Assembly: GCF_000633595.2 (NCBI RefSeq)
Contig: NZ_JIBU02000012.1
Span: forward strand, 1,561-65,463
Reading direction: 5' to 3'
DNA length: 63,903 bases
Source of the DNA: Clostridium drakei
GTDB taxonomy: Bacteria > Bacillota > Clostridia > Clostridiales > Clostridiaceae
Within the stretch, counting starts at the first letter, position 1; each line of letters begins with the position of its first letter. The notes beneath the pieces were generated by a model, which saw only the letters and a program-made list of their open reading frames with translations, had not been told where the DNA came from and ran no database searches. Below are positions 26,029-34,735 of this stretch, one piece after another. The position numbers were made by a program, and so were the translations under genes.

Positions 26029-27636
26029 ATGAAAGCTGCAGAAGCTATTATTCAATGTTTAATAAAAGAAAATATAAAAACTGTATTTGGATATCCAGGT
26101 GCTACAGTAGTAGCTTTATATGAAGCTTTAAGAGAATCTGAAATTGAACATATATTAGTTAGACACGAACAAGCGGCAGGTCATAGTGCCAGTGGATTTG
26201 CAAGGGCTACAGGAACTATAGGGGTTTGCATTGTAACTTCTGGTCCTGGTGCTACTAATGTTATAACTTCAGTTGCTACAGCTTATATGGATTCTATACC
26301 AATGGTTATTATTACGGGGCAAGTTAAATCCAATTTAATTGGAAAAGATGTTTTTCAGGAAGCCGACATTACTGGGGCAGTGGAATCTTTCACAAAACAT
26401 AATTATTTAGTAAAAAATGCTGAGGATATTCCACGTATTATAAAGGAAGCTTTTTATATAGCAGGAACGGGAAGACCAGGGCCTGTATTAATTGATATAC
26501 CATCAGATATTCAAGAACAGGATATAGATTTTGAATATCCAGAAGAAGTGAACATTAGAGGTTACAAACCTACAGTTATTGGGCATAAGGGTCAAATAAA
26601 AAGAGCTTTAGATAAGATTAAAAGTAGTAAAAAACCTCTCATCTGTACTGGGGGCGGTATTGGATGTGCTAAAGCAGAAAAAGAATTAATGGAATTTGTT
26701 AAAAAATCTAAGATTCCAATTGTACATACTTTAATGGGGAAGGATTGTGTTCAGGGAGATAATACTTATTATGTAGGACTTATTGGATCTCATGGATTTG
26801 GTTATGCAAATAAGGCAGTATCTCAGGCTGATGTCTTAATACTTATTGGTACTAGAATTGCAGATAGAGCCACAGCAGGATCTAAATATTTTGGCAAAGA
26901 TGCTGAAATTATTCACATTGACATTGATCCAGCAGAGATAGGGAAAAATTTAGGAACTAACATCCCTGTGGTTGGAGATTGTAAAAATATATTGGTGGAA
27001 TTAATCAAAGGGATAGAACCTTTAAAAACAGAAGAGTGGATTGATGAAATAAAAAACTGGCAAAAAGAAGTGAAAATACAATATTGGGAAGATAAGGTTG
27101 ATCCTAAATGCTGCTTAAAGATTTTATCAGAAACTATAGAAGATGATGCTATTATTACAGCAGATGTAGGTCAAAATCAAATTTGGTGTGCCAGAAACTT
27201 TAGTGTAAAAGGTGAAAGAAGGTTTTTAACTTCTGGAGGGCTTGGGACTATGGGGTATTCTCTTCCAGCAGCAGTAGGTGCAAAAATGGCTCAGCCTGAT
27301 AGAAGAGTAGTTGCTGTTATGGGAGATGGATCATTCCAAATGAGTTTATTTGAGCTTGGTACTGCGGCTCAAAATAATGTAAATTTAATAATAATATTGT
27401 TTAACAATTCGGGGCTTGGAATGGTTAGAGAAATACAAAATAGAATTTATGAAGGAAATTATGGAGTTACATTAAATTCTAATCCAGACTTTATAAAAAT
27501 AGCTGAAGCTTATGGTTTTTCAGGAAAAAAAGTTAATTCTAATGAAGCCTTTGAAAAAGCTCTTAAAGAGGCTATGGAATCTACTAAAACTTTCATTATA
27601 GAATGTGAAGTTGATCCACGAGAAAGTACTTTTTAA
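26029..27636 (+). CDS. Acetolactate synthase large subunit
   Basis: A 535-residue ThDP enzyme. The N-terminal catalytic Glu is in VRHEQAAGHSASGFA (about residues 43-57). The FAD/middle domain is at about 190-330 and the C-terminal ThDP motif GDGSFQMSLFELGTAAQNNVNLIIILFNN spans about 435-465. It makes 2-acetolactate from pyruvate for valine and leucine. RBS AGGGGGC. It is followed by ilvN, whose SD overlaps the end of this gene. ilvD and ilvA are not in the window, so those steps are encoded elsewhere. Confidence 0.94.
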   Translation: MKAAEAIIQCLIKENIKTVFGYPGATVVALYEALRESEIEHILVRHEQAAGHSASGFARATGTIGVCIVTSGPGATNVITSVATAYMDSIPMVIITGQVKSNLIGKDVFQEADITGAVESFTKHNYLVKNAEDIPRIIKEAFYIAGTGRPGPVLIDIPSDIQEQDIDFEYPEEVNIRGYKPTVIGHKGQIKRALDKIKSSKKPLICTGGGIGCAKAEKELMEFVKKSKIPIVHTLMGKDCVQGDNTYYVGLIGSHGFGYANKAVSQADVLILIGTRIADRATAGSKYFGKDAEIIHIDIDPAEIGKNLGTNIPVVGDCKNILVELIKGIEPLKTEEWIDEIKNWQKEVKIQYWEDKVDPKCCLKILSETIEDDAIITADVGQNQIWCARNFSVKGERRFLTSGGLGTMGYSLPAAVGAKMAQPDRRVVAVMGDGSFQMSLFELGTAAQNNVNLIIILFNNSGLGMVREIQNRIYEGNYGVTLNSNPDFIKIAEAYGFSGKKVNSNEAFEKALKEAMESTKTFIIECEVDPRESTF

Positions 27637-27650
27637 AGGGGGCGATTATT

Positions 27651-28169
27651 ATAAAGAAGTATGTATTATCAGTACTTGTAGAAAATCATTCAGGAGTTTT
27701 AAGCAAAATTTCAGGGTTATTCAGTAGAAGAGGCTATAATATTCACAGTTTAACTGTAGGAGTTACAGAAGATCCTGAAATATCACGTATGACTATAGTT
27801 ATTATAGGCGATGAATATATGCTAGAACAGATTAACAAGCAATTAAATAAACTTGTGGAAGTTATAAAAGTAGTAGAATTAGACACAAATAAATCTGTTT
27901 ACAGAGAACTTGCATTAGTAAAAGTAACGGCTGATATGAATACTAAATCTTCTATTACGGAAACAGTTAATATATTTAGGGCTAATATTGTAGATTTGAA
28001 TAATAAAAGTATGACTATTGAAATAACTGGAGATGAAGAGAAAATATCAGCTTTTATTAATCTTATGAAACCTTATGGTATTAAAGAAACTGTGAGAACA
28101 GGTGTAACTGCTCTTGAAAGAGGATTTAAGTCCATAGATATAGAAGGGATTGAGAGTAAATTTGCATAA
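27651..28169 (+). CDS. Acetolactate synthase small (regulatory) subunit, ATA/ATT start
   Basis: A 172-residue IlvN: an N-terminal ACT domain beginning KKYVLSVLVENHSGVLSKIS and continuing FSRRGYNIHSLTVG, then a C-terminal small-subunit domain. The family needs this N-terminus, yet the first ATG is at 27789 and would remove 46 residues, with no ATG, GTG or TTG between. AAAGGGGGC (27635-27643) sits 8 nt before ATA at 27651 (ATT at 27648 is next best). A rare ATA or ATT start is therefore likely. It binds branched-chain amino acids and confers feedback inhibition on IlvB. Its last codons form the left arm of the terminator. Confidence 0.85.
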   Translation: MKKYVLSVLVENHSGVLSKISGLFSRRGYNIHSLTVGVTEDPEISRMTIVIIGDEYMLEQINKQLNKLVEVIKVVELDTNKSVYRELALVKVTADMNTKSSITETVNIFRANIVDLNNKSMTIEITGDEEKISAFINLMKPYGIKETVRTGVTALERGFKSIDIEGIESKFA

Positions 28170-28190
28170 AAGCAAATTTACTCTCAATCC
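28147..28190 (+). terminator. Terminator of the leu/ilv operon, overlapping ilvN
   Basis: A perfect 19-bp stem (28147-28165 with 28172-28190) with a 6-nt loop, then TTTTAATTTTT. The left arm lies inside the last ilvN codons and the stop codon is in the loop. Confidence 0.93.
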
Positions 28191-28361
28191 TTTTAATTTT
28201 TGAAAAAACTGTTAACAAAATTGTAACTAATCTGATATTAAACTGACACAAAAAAATGCAAAAATGTGTACATACCTATAAGATAAAGATAATTAATTTG
28301 TTTTTTATAGACTTAAGAAAAGTATGTAGTACAAATAGTTTAATTGAGGAGGTAATGAATT

Positions 28362-30404
28362 TTGAATAAAAAATTTAAAATTACTAAGGAAAACTTAGCT
28401 ATATCGATTATATTAATTTTTTCAGCAGTATTGAATTTGGCTAATATAGGTATAGAAGGTTATGCTAATACTTATTATGCTGCTGGTGTAAAAAGCATGA
28501 TGATGAATTTAAAAAATTTTTTCTTTGTATCTTTTGATCCATCTGGTTTTGTAACTATAGACAAACCACCTTTAGGTTTTTGGATACAGACCATATTTGC
28601 AAAAATATTTGGATTTAGTGGATGGAGCATAATTTTACCTCAGGCACTTGCTGGAGTAATTTCAGTTTGGCTTATGTATTATTTAGTTAAAAGAACTTTT
28701 GGGAGTATACCAGCATTGATTGCAGCACTATGTTTGACAGTAACACCTATATTTGTAGCTGCAAGTAGAAATAATACTATAGACAACTTATTAGTTTTAG
28801 CTTTATTAGCTGCTTGTTTAGCTATTTCAAAAGCAGCTGAAGAAGGTAAATTTGGCTATCTGATTTTGAGTTTAGTATTTGTAGGTATAGGTTTTAATAT
28901 TAAAATGGTAGAAGCTTACATGGTAGCACCAGCTCTATATATAACATATCTTCTTTCATCTAAATTATCTTTAAAGAAGAGAATACAGCATCTTATTTTA
29001 GGTAGTATAGTACTTTTGGCAGTATCATTTTCATGGGCCTTGGCAGTGGACTTAACACCTACAGTAAATAGACCTTTTGTAGGCAGCAGTACTAATAATT
29101 CAGTTATGGAACTTATAATTGGACATAATGGTTTAGAGAGAATTGGACTAGGAAAAAGTTTAAAAATAGGAGTTTTTGATAATTCAAAGAATAAAAATAC
29201 AGCAGATAAAACATCCAGTGAATCAAAGAAATTACCAGAAAATTTTTCAAGAATGGAAGATAATAATAAACCTAATGATAATTCTAACTTGAAAAATAAA
29301 AAAATGCCAACAAATAATATGAATTTTGGTGGTATGGGAAATGGTTCAAAAGCTGGTATTGCGAGATTGTTTTCATATAATAATATATCCGATCAAATAT
29401 CCTGGTTATTACCATTTGCTTTGATAGGTTTTTTGGCAGCAGCTATAAAAGAAAATTTAAAAGTACCTTTTGATAATAAAACAAAATTATCATTAATATT
29501 GTGGATAACATGGTTAATCCCTGAGTTTATATATTTTAGTTTCACAAAAGGATCTTTCCACACGTACTATTTAACTACCATGGCACCATCAATTGCTGCT
29601 TTAACTGGAATTGGACTTTGGTCTATGTGGGAATTGTATAAAGAGCACAGTAAAGCAGCATGTATTTTACCAATTTCACTTATAATAAACGGTTTTGTTC
29701 AAATAAAATTATTAAGTTATAATTATAAAGTAACAAGCTATAAGACAATAATTATAGTAGTAGGAGTTTTATGTATTTTAAGTTCATTAATTTTAGCAGT
29801 ACTTCAAATAATTAAAAATAGGAATTTGATATTGAATAAAGTATTAGTTGCTATAGCTTTTATAGGTATTTTAGTAGCACCAACAGTTTGGTCCTTTACA
29901 CCAATGTTCTACAAGATGAATGGAAGCAGTCCTTCAGCAGGATTAGAACTTTCACGTAATAAGCAGGTTGGAAACTTTAGTTCAAATACTAATTCAAAGC
30001 TGATAGAATTCTTAGAAAATAATAAAAGCAATGAAAAGTATTTGGTGGCAGTACCTAGTGCTATGAATTATGCTTCAGATATAATACTGAAAACTGGAGA
30101 ACCTGTAATGACAATAGGTGGATTTAGTGGATCAGATAAAATAATTACTTTGGATCAATTTAAAAAATCAGTTAAAAATGGAGAAATAAGATATGTTATT
30201 GTAAATGGAACTATTGGTAGAATTGGTGCATCAAAGAATGGTTCCAATAGTGATATAATGAATTGGGTTAAAGAAAATGGAGAACTTGTTCCAAATACTC
30301 AATGGCAAAATAATGTTTCTTCAAAAAATCAAAAAAGTAATGGTAAATCCAATATGAATGGACAAAGAAACTCAATTGAATTATATGATTTGAGTAAAAA
30401 ATAG
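28362..30404 (+). CDS. GT39-family glycosyltransferase, YkcB/ArnT-like
   Basis: A 680-residue membrane glycosyltransferase (PMT/ArnT superfamily) with about 12 transmembrane segments. The conserved early loop FDPSGFVTIDKPPLGFWIQT (about residues 58-77) holds the Asp-Lys-Pro-Pro signature. A hydrophilic Asn/Lys/Ser-rich insert at about 270-330 and a C-terminal extracytoplasmic domain (about 540-680) are also present. It would move a sugar from a polyprenyl-phosphate donor to a cell-surface acceptor. TTG start at 28362 with GAGGAGG at 28346-28352; the ATG at 28355 is followed by an early stop. Monocistronic, ending at the hairpin at 30411. Confidence 0.82.
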   Translation: MNKKFKITKENLAISIILIFSAVLNLANIGIEGYANTYYAAGVKSMMMNLKNFFFVSFDPSGFVTIDKPPLGFWIQTIFAKIFGFSGWSIILPQALAGVISVWLMYYLVKRTFGSIPALIAALCLTVTPIFVAASRNNTIDNLLVLALLAACLAISKAAEEGKFGYLILSLVFVGIGFNIKMVEAYMVAPALYITYLLSSKLSLKKRIQHLILGSIVLLAVSFSWALAVDLTPTVNRPFVGSSTNNSVMELIIGHNGLERIGLGKSLKIGVFDNSKNKNTADKTSSESKKLPENFSRMEDNNKPNDNSNLKNKKMPTNNMNFGGMGNGSKAGIARLFSYNNISDQISWLLPFALIGFLAAAIKENLKVPFDNKTKLSLILWITWLIPEFIYFSFTKGSFHTYYLTTMAPSIAALTGIGLWSMWELYKEHSKAACILPISLIINGFVQIKLLSYNYKVTSYKTIIIVVGVLCILSSLILAVLQIIKNRNLILNKVLVAIAFIGILVAPTVWSFTPMFYKMNGSSPSAGLELSRNKQVGNFSSNTNSKLIEFLENNKSNEKYLVAVPSAMNYASDIILKTGEPVMTIGGFSGSDKIITLDQFKKSVKNGEIRYVIVNGTIGRIGASKNGSNSDIMNWVKENGELVPNTQWQNNVSSKNQKSNGKSNMNGQRNSIELYDLSKK

Positions 30405-30410
30405 AAAAAA

Positions 30411-30448
30411 AGGATAAAAGAATGTTATTTATCACATTCTTTTATCCT
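30411..30448 (+). terminator. Terminator after the GT39 gene
   Basis: A 14-bp stem (30411-30424 with 30435-30448), then TTTTCTAACTT. Confidence 0.85.
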
Positions 30449-30641
30449 TTTCTAACTTATCCATTAAGTTAATTTCAAATGGTAAATAATATTTGAGAGT
30501 AAATAAATACAAACTTGTAATATTTCCCTTATTTAATAGCAAAGACAGAATGTTTTGTTGCAAATTATGTTATAATAAATAATAAAAAATTACAAATTAA
30601 AAAAATAATGCTTGAAGACTTATTTTGCTAGGAGGGTATTT

Positions 30642-33311
30642 TTGAAAAAAATTTTTAAAGAAAATAAAGAGTTAATAGTTATTTTTACAGAGACAGGATT
30701 TACAGTGGACTATGAAATATCTGATAAGAAAAAGTTATCTGAAGATAATCAAAAAAATCAAGAATATTGGTATGGAAAATTTATAGAAGATAAATATAAG
30801 GCACTATGGAACCTTGGATTTAGTAAGAAAGATGATTGGATGTCACAAACAATAAGTTTTTTATATTTTATAGCCAGTAAATTAACAACGAAACTTTCGA
30901 GACAGTCAGATATAGAGTTTACAAGGGAAGATGTAGAGCTGAATTTAGAAATTGAAGAATTTGAGCAAATCAAGAATAGAGTACCTTTTGCAATAGGTAT
31001 GGAAATTGTAAATGAGAAATGGATTTCTAATACATGGAAAAAAATTTCTGATGTATATAAAAGAGAAATATCTAACTATAAAGGAACTGTTAAGGATTTT
31101 CTAGTAGAAAGAAATACCAATATTAATGTAGTTGGAAGAGTATTTTTTCACTTAGTTGAAAATAAAGAAGAAGATTATCCATTTGCATTTTTGGCTACAT
31201 ATTCCACAGAAAATAAAGATGCAGGTTTACATAAGGCAAAACACATGCCATTAAAAAATGCTCTTTTAGAATATAAAGATGATGAGGGAAAGCTTCTTCA
31301 ATTAATGTCGACTATAAGTAAAGCATCAGATAAAAGTAATTTTATATCAGAGCTTATGGAAAGTGGAGAATTATTTTCACCATTAAAGTTAAAAAAAGAT
31401 GAAGCCTATACTATTTTGAAGGAGATACCCATTTATGAAGAATCAGGAATAATGTGCAGAATTCCAAATTGGTGGAGAAAGAAGAGCAATTCTTTAAGAC
31501 TTTCAGTATCTATTGGAGAAAAAGAACCTTCAAAGGTTGGAATGGATGCATTATTATCTTTTGAACCAGAAATATTCTTTGGAGAAGAAAAAATTTCTAA
31601 AGAAGAATTAAAGAAGCTTCTTTTGGAATCAGAAGGGTTAGCTTTAATTAAAGGAAAATGGGTAGAAATTGATAGGAATAAGTTAAAGGAGGTAATGGAC
31701 GCATATGAAAAAGCTAATCGTTTATCTAAAAATGATGGATTAACAATAGCAGAAGCAATGCGTATGGAGTTAAATGCAGGAGAAAAATTGGGGATCAATG
31801 AATCTGTTGTGGATTTAGAAGTGTCAAATGGAGCTTGGCTTAAAAAAGTAAGGGAAACTATGGGTAATCCACAAATTATAAAAGAAAGCAAACCTATTGG
31901 AAGCTTTAGGGCTAATTTAAGACCATATCAACAAACAGGTTTTTCATGGCTTTCTTATATGCAAAAGCTTGGTTTTGGAGCCTGTCTTGCAGATGATATG
32001 GGATTAGGTAAAACTGTTCAAATTATTGCTTTTCTTGAAAAGATTAGAACAGAGCAAGGGGGAAAAGCACTTCTTGTAATTCCAGCTTCATTAATTGGAA
32101 ACTGGAGGAAAGAAATAGAAAAATTTGCGCCTAAAATGACAATATCTATACTTCATGGAAAAGAAGCTGTTATAAATATAGAAGAAAAAGAAAGTACATT
32201 TTTATATATTACTACATATGGCATGGCAGTTCGCCTGGAAAGTATAAAAGATATTCGTTGGGATATATTAATTCTTGATGAAGCACAGGCAATTAAAAAT
32301 CCAGGAACAAAGCAGACTAAAGTAATTAAACAAATTAAAGCCAAAACTAAGATAGCTATGACTGGTACACCTATTGAAAATAAACTTTCAGATCTTTGGT
32401 CTTTATTTGATTTTTTAGATGCAGGACTTCTTGGAAATGCCAAGGAATTTACAAATTTCACAAAGAGAATAAGAGAAAACAATAGTGATTATGCAAAACT
32501 TAGAAATATAGTAAGTCCATTTATATTAAGAAGATTAAAGACAGATAAAAGCGTTATATCAGACCTTCCAGAGAAGATTGAAATAAAAGAGTATGCTTCT
32601 TTAAGTAAGAAACAGATTGTTTTATATAATAAACTGGTAAAAGAACTTGAAACTAAATTAGAAAGTTCAGATGGAATAGAAAGAAAAGGTCTTGTTCTTG
32701 GAAATATAATTAAATTCAAACAAATATGTAATCATCCAGATCAATATCTTGGACTTGAAGAATATAAATGTGATTATAGTGGAAAATTTCAACAGCTTAA
32801 AAATATTTGTGAAAATATATATGAAAAAAGAGAAAGGGTTCTTGTTTTTACACAGTTTAAAGAAATGACAGAGCCTATATCTGAGTTTTTAGAAAAGATA
32901 TTTAATAGAAAAGGACTAGTCCTTCATGGAGGAACCTCTGTTAAAAAAAGAAGTGAAATGGTTGATATTTTTAATGGTGAAGAATATATTCCATATATGG
33001 TACTTTCGCTTAAAGCAGGTGGTGTTGGATTAAATCTTACAGCTGCAAATCATGTCATTCACTTTGATAGATGGTGGAATCCAGCAGTTGAGAATCAAGC
33101 AACAGATAGAGTCTTCCGTATAGGCCAGACCAAAAATGTAATGGTACATAAATTTGTTACAACAGGAACAATTGAAGAAAAAATAGATTTAATGATAGAA
33201 GAAAAACAGAAATTAGCTGGAGACATAATAGCTTCATCAGGCGAAAATTGGATTACAGAACTTGATAATAAGGAACTTATGGAATTGTTTAAGTTAGGTG
33301 GTGAAAAGTAA
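30642..33311 (+). CDS. SNF2/RapA-type DEAD-like helicase
   Basis: An 889-residue SNF2 ATPase. The N-terminal 400 residues include a bacterial SNF2-associated region, followed by the motor: Walker A DDMGLGKT (about residue 449), DEAQ box (about 545), TGTPIENKL, and the helicase C lobe with LSLKAGGVGLNLTAANHVIHFDRWWNP and RVFRIGQ. It should remodel DNA-protein complexes; the cellular job of the bacterial group is poorly known. TTG at 30642 follows AGGAGGG at 30630-30636; the more upstream in-frame start has no RBS. Its stop abuts the next ATG, so the SWIM protein is translationally coupled. Confidence 0.88.
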   Translation: MKKIFKENKELIVIFTETGFTVDYEISDKKKLSEDNQKNQEYWYGKFIEDKYKALWNLGFSKKDDWMSQTISFLYFIASKLTTKLSRQSDIEFTREDVELNLEIEEFEQIKNRVPFAIGMEIVNEKWISNTWKKISDVYKREISNYKGTVKDFLVERNTNINVVGRVFFHLVENKEEDYPFAFLATYSTENKDAGLHKAKHMPLKNALLEYKDDEGKLLQLMSTISKASDKSNFISELMESGELFSPLKLKKDEAYTILKEIPIYEESGIMCRIPNWWRKKSNSLRLSVSIGEKEPSKVGMDALLSFEPEIFFGEEKISKEELKKLLLESEGLALIKGKWVEIDRNKLKEVMDAYEKANRLSKNDGLTIAEAMRMELNAGEKLGINESVVDLEVSNGAWLKKVRETMGNPQIIKESKPIGSFRANLRPYQQTGFSWLSYMQKLGFGACLADDMGLGKTVQIIAFLEKIRTEQGGKALLVIPASLIGNWRKEIEKFAPKMTISILHGKEAVINIEEKESTFLYITTYGMAVRLESIKDIRWDILILDEAQAIKNPGTKQTKVIKQIKAKTKIAMTGTPIENKLSDLWSLFDFLDAGLLGNAKEFTNFTKRIRENNSDYAKLRNIVSPFILRRLKTDKSVISDLPEKIEIKEYASLSKKQIVLYNKLVKELETKLESSDGIERKGLVLGNIIKFKQICNHPDQYLGLEEYKCDYSGKFQQLKNICENIYEKRERVLVFTQFKEMTEPISEFLEKIFNRKGLVLHGGTSVKKRSEMVDIFNGEEYIPYMVLSLKAGGVGLNLTAANHVIHFDRWWNPAVENQATDRVFRIGQTKNVMVHKFVTTGTIEEKIDLMIEEKQKLAGDIIASSGENWITELDNKELMELFKLGGEK

Positions 33312-34028
33312 ATGGGGTACTATGGATTTTATGAGTATGTTTCAGTTGCTGAAAAAAAGGAAAAATCTAAAAAAAGTCTTGAAAAACTTAAAAAGAAAAA
33401 TCCTGATATTTCACCAATTATTATTGAAGGAAGAACTATTGCAAGTAAATGGTGGGGTAAAGCTTGGAATAAAAATTTAGAAAGCTATGCTGATTTTAGT
33501 AATAGAATAGGAAGAGGCAGATCTTATGTAAAAAATGGAGCAGTATTAGATTTGAAAATTAAAGAGGGAAAGGTAGAAGCATTAGTTCAAGGCAGCAGTT
33601 CTAAGCCGTATAATGTTGTAATTTCAATTGATAAACTAGACAAAACTAAGTGGAAAATGGTTACAGAAATTTGCAACCATAAAATTGATACTATGGAAAC
33701 ACTTCTTGTAGGAAAATTTCCTAAGGAATTTGATGAAATGTTCAGTGCTTCAAAAAATGGACTGTTTCCAAGTCCAAAAGAAATTCATTTTCAGTGCAGT
33801 TGTCCTGATTCAGCAAGAATGTGTAAGCATATAGCAGCAGTATTATATGGAGTTGGTGCAAGGTTAGATGAAGACCCAATTTTATTTTTTAAACTTCGTG
33901 ATATTGATTTTCAAGAATTGCTCAAAAAATCAATGGAAGAAAAAATGCAAAGTATGCTTAAGAATGCAAATAAGAAGAGTAAGCGTATTATTGATGATAG
34001 GGATGTTTTTGATTTGTTTGGAGTATAA
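33312..34028 (+). CDS. SWIM zinc-finger protein, SNF2 partner
   Basis: A 238-residue protein with a C-terminal SWIM domain (HFQCSCPDSARMCKHIAAVLYG, about residues 156-177; CxCx(n)CxH zinc ligands) and an N-terminal region rich in lysine (about 8-30). SWIM domains accompany SNF2 ATPases in bacteria and are thought to bind DNA or protein. Begins immediately after the helicase stop, with GGTGG as RBS inside the helicase gene. Function is inferred from coupling. Confidence 0.85.
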   Translation: MGYYGFYEYVSVAEKKEKSKKSLEKLKKKNPDISPIIIEGRTIASKWWGKAWNKNLESYADFSNRIGRGRSYVKNGAVLDLKIKEGKVEALVQGSSSKPYNVVISIDKLDKTKWKMVTEICNHKIDTMETLLVGKFPKEFDEMFSASKNGLFPSPKEIHFQCSCPDSARMCKHIAAVLYGVGARLDEDPILFFKLRDIDFQELLKKSMEEKMQSMLKNANKKSKRIIDDRDVFDLFGV

Positions 34029-34075
34029 TTAGGAAATTTAATCAATGATTTGAAATGTTACTTACTTATCAGTAT

Positions 34076-34173
34076 GGGGCTGTCGCATTAAGAATAAATA
34101 CTACAATATGTTGTGCTAATTTTAAATTTGCAAATCAACATATTGTATCTAAATTACTTAGTGCGATAGCCCC
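34076..34173. repeat. 98-bp imperfect inverted-repeat element / terminator
   Basis: The ends GGGGCTGTCGCATTAAG (34076-34092) and CTTAGTGCGATAGCCCC (34157-34173) are inverted repeats with two differences, both G-U pairs in RNA. An inner inverted repeat (CAATATGTTG / CAACATATTG) is present. The end sequence resembles the terminal repeats of IS1182-like elements, so a short non-autonomous relic is possible. TACTTTTTG follows, so it could equally act as the terminator of the SNF2/SWIM pair. No transposase is inside it and no clear target duplication was seen. Confidence 0.6.
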
Positions 34174-34264
34174 TACTTTTTGTTAATAAAACTATCATTA
34201 ACCCTAGTGGATAAAAAGGACTAAGTTTTGAGCGATAGAAACAAAAATAATTTAATAGAATATA

Positions 34265-34325
34265 TTGACAAATAGAGACTACAAGTGTAGTATGAAATTA
34301 TAAAATAAAGACTACGTTTGTAGTA
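34265..34325 (+). promoter_or_regulatory. Promoter with two BlaI/MecI-type operators
   Basis: TTGACA (34265-34270) and TAGTAT (34288-34293) are 17 nt apart. GACTACAAGTGTAGTA (34277-34292) overlaps the -10 and GACTACGTTTGTAGTA (34310-34325) lies before the RBS. Both fit the BlaI/MecI dyad (TACA-N2-TGTA type), with centres 33 bp apart, on the same face of DNA. They indicate autorepression. Confidence 0.88.
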
Positions 34326-34344
34326 CGTAAAGGAGGGAAAAACG

Positions 34345-34719
34345 TTGAAGAAAATGCCTAAAATATCAGATTCAGAATGGGAGGTGATGAAGGTTTTATG
34401 GAAGAAGTCTCCAATTACCTCCAGTGAAATAATTGAAACTTTAAAAGAGTATATTTCATGGAGTCCTAAGACTATTCATACTCTTATTAGCAGATTGGTA
34501 AATAAAGATGCCATTGAAGTAAAAAAAACTGAACCTTTCTATTTATATTCTCCTAAGATATCTGAAGATGAATGTAAGAGAGTGGAAACGAAGTCTTTTA
34601 TTAAAAAAGTTTATGATGGTTCAATACACTTATTGATTTCTAATTTCTTAAAGGATGAAAAATTGTCAGGAGAAGAGATAGAAGAATTAAAAAAAATATT
34701 AGATGGAAAAAATAAATAG
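34345..34719 (+). CDS. BlaI/MecI/CopY family repressor
   Basis: A 124-residue protein with the BlaI winged helix (SDSEWEVMKVLWKKSPITSSEIIETL, WSPKTIHTLISRLVNKDAI) and a C-terminal helical dimer segment. TTG 34345 is 7 nt after AGGAGGG; ATG 34354 is possible. In BlaI the cleavage that inactivates it follows a sensor signal from the BlaR1 partner, and the partner gene is directly downstream. It most likely represses its own operon through the two dyads upstream. No beta-lactamase gene is nearby. Confidence 0.9.
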   Translation: MKKMPKISDSEWEVMKVLWKKSPITSSEIIETLKEYISWSPKTIHTLISRLVNKDAIEVKKTEPFYLYSPKISEDECKRVETKSFIKKVYDGSIHLLISNFLKDEKLSGEEIEELKKILDGKNK

Positions 34720-34735
34720 AAGGAGGTGATTTTAT

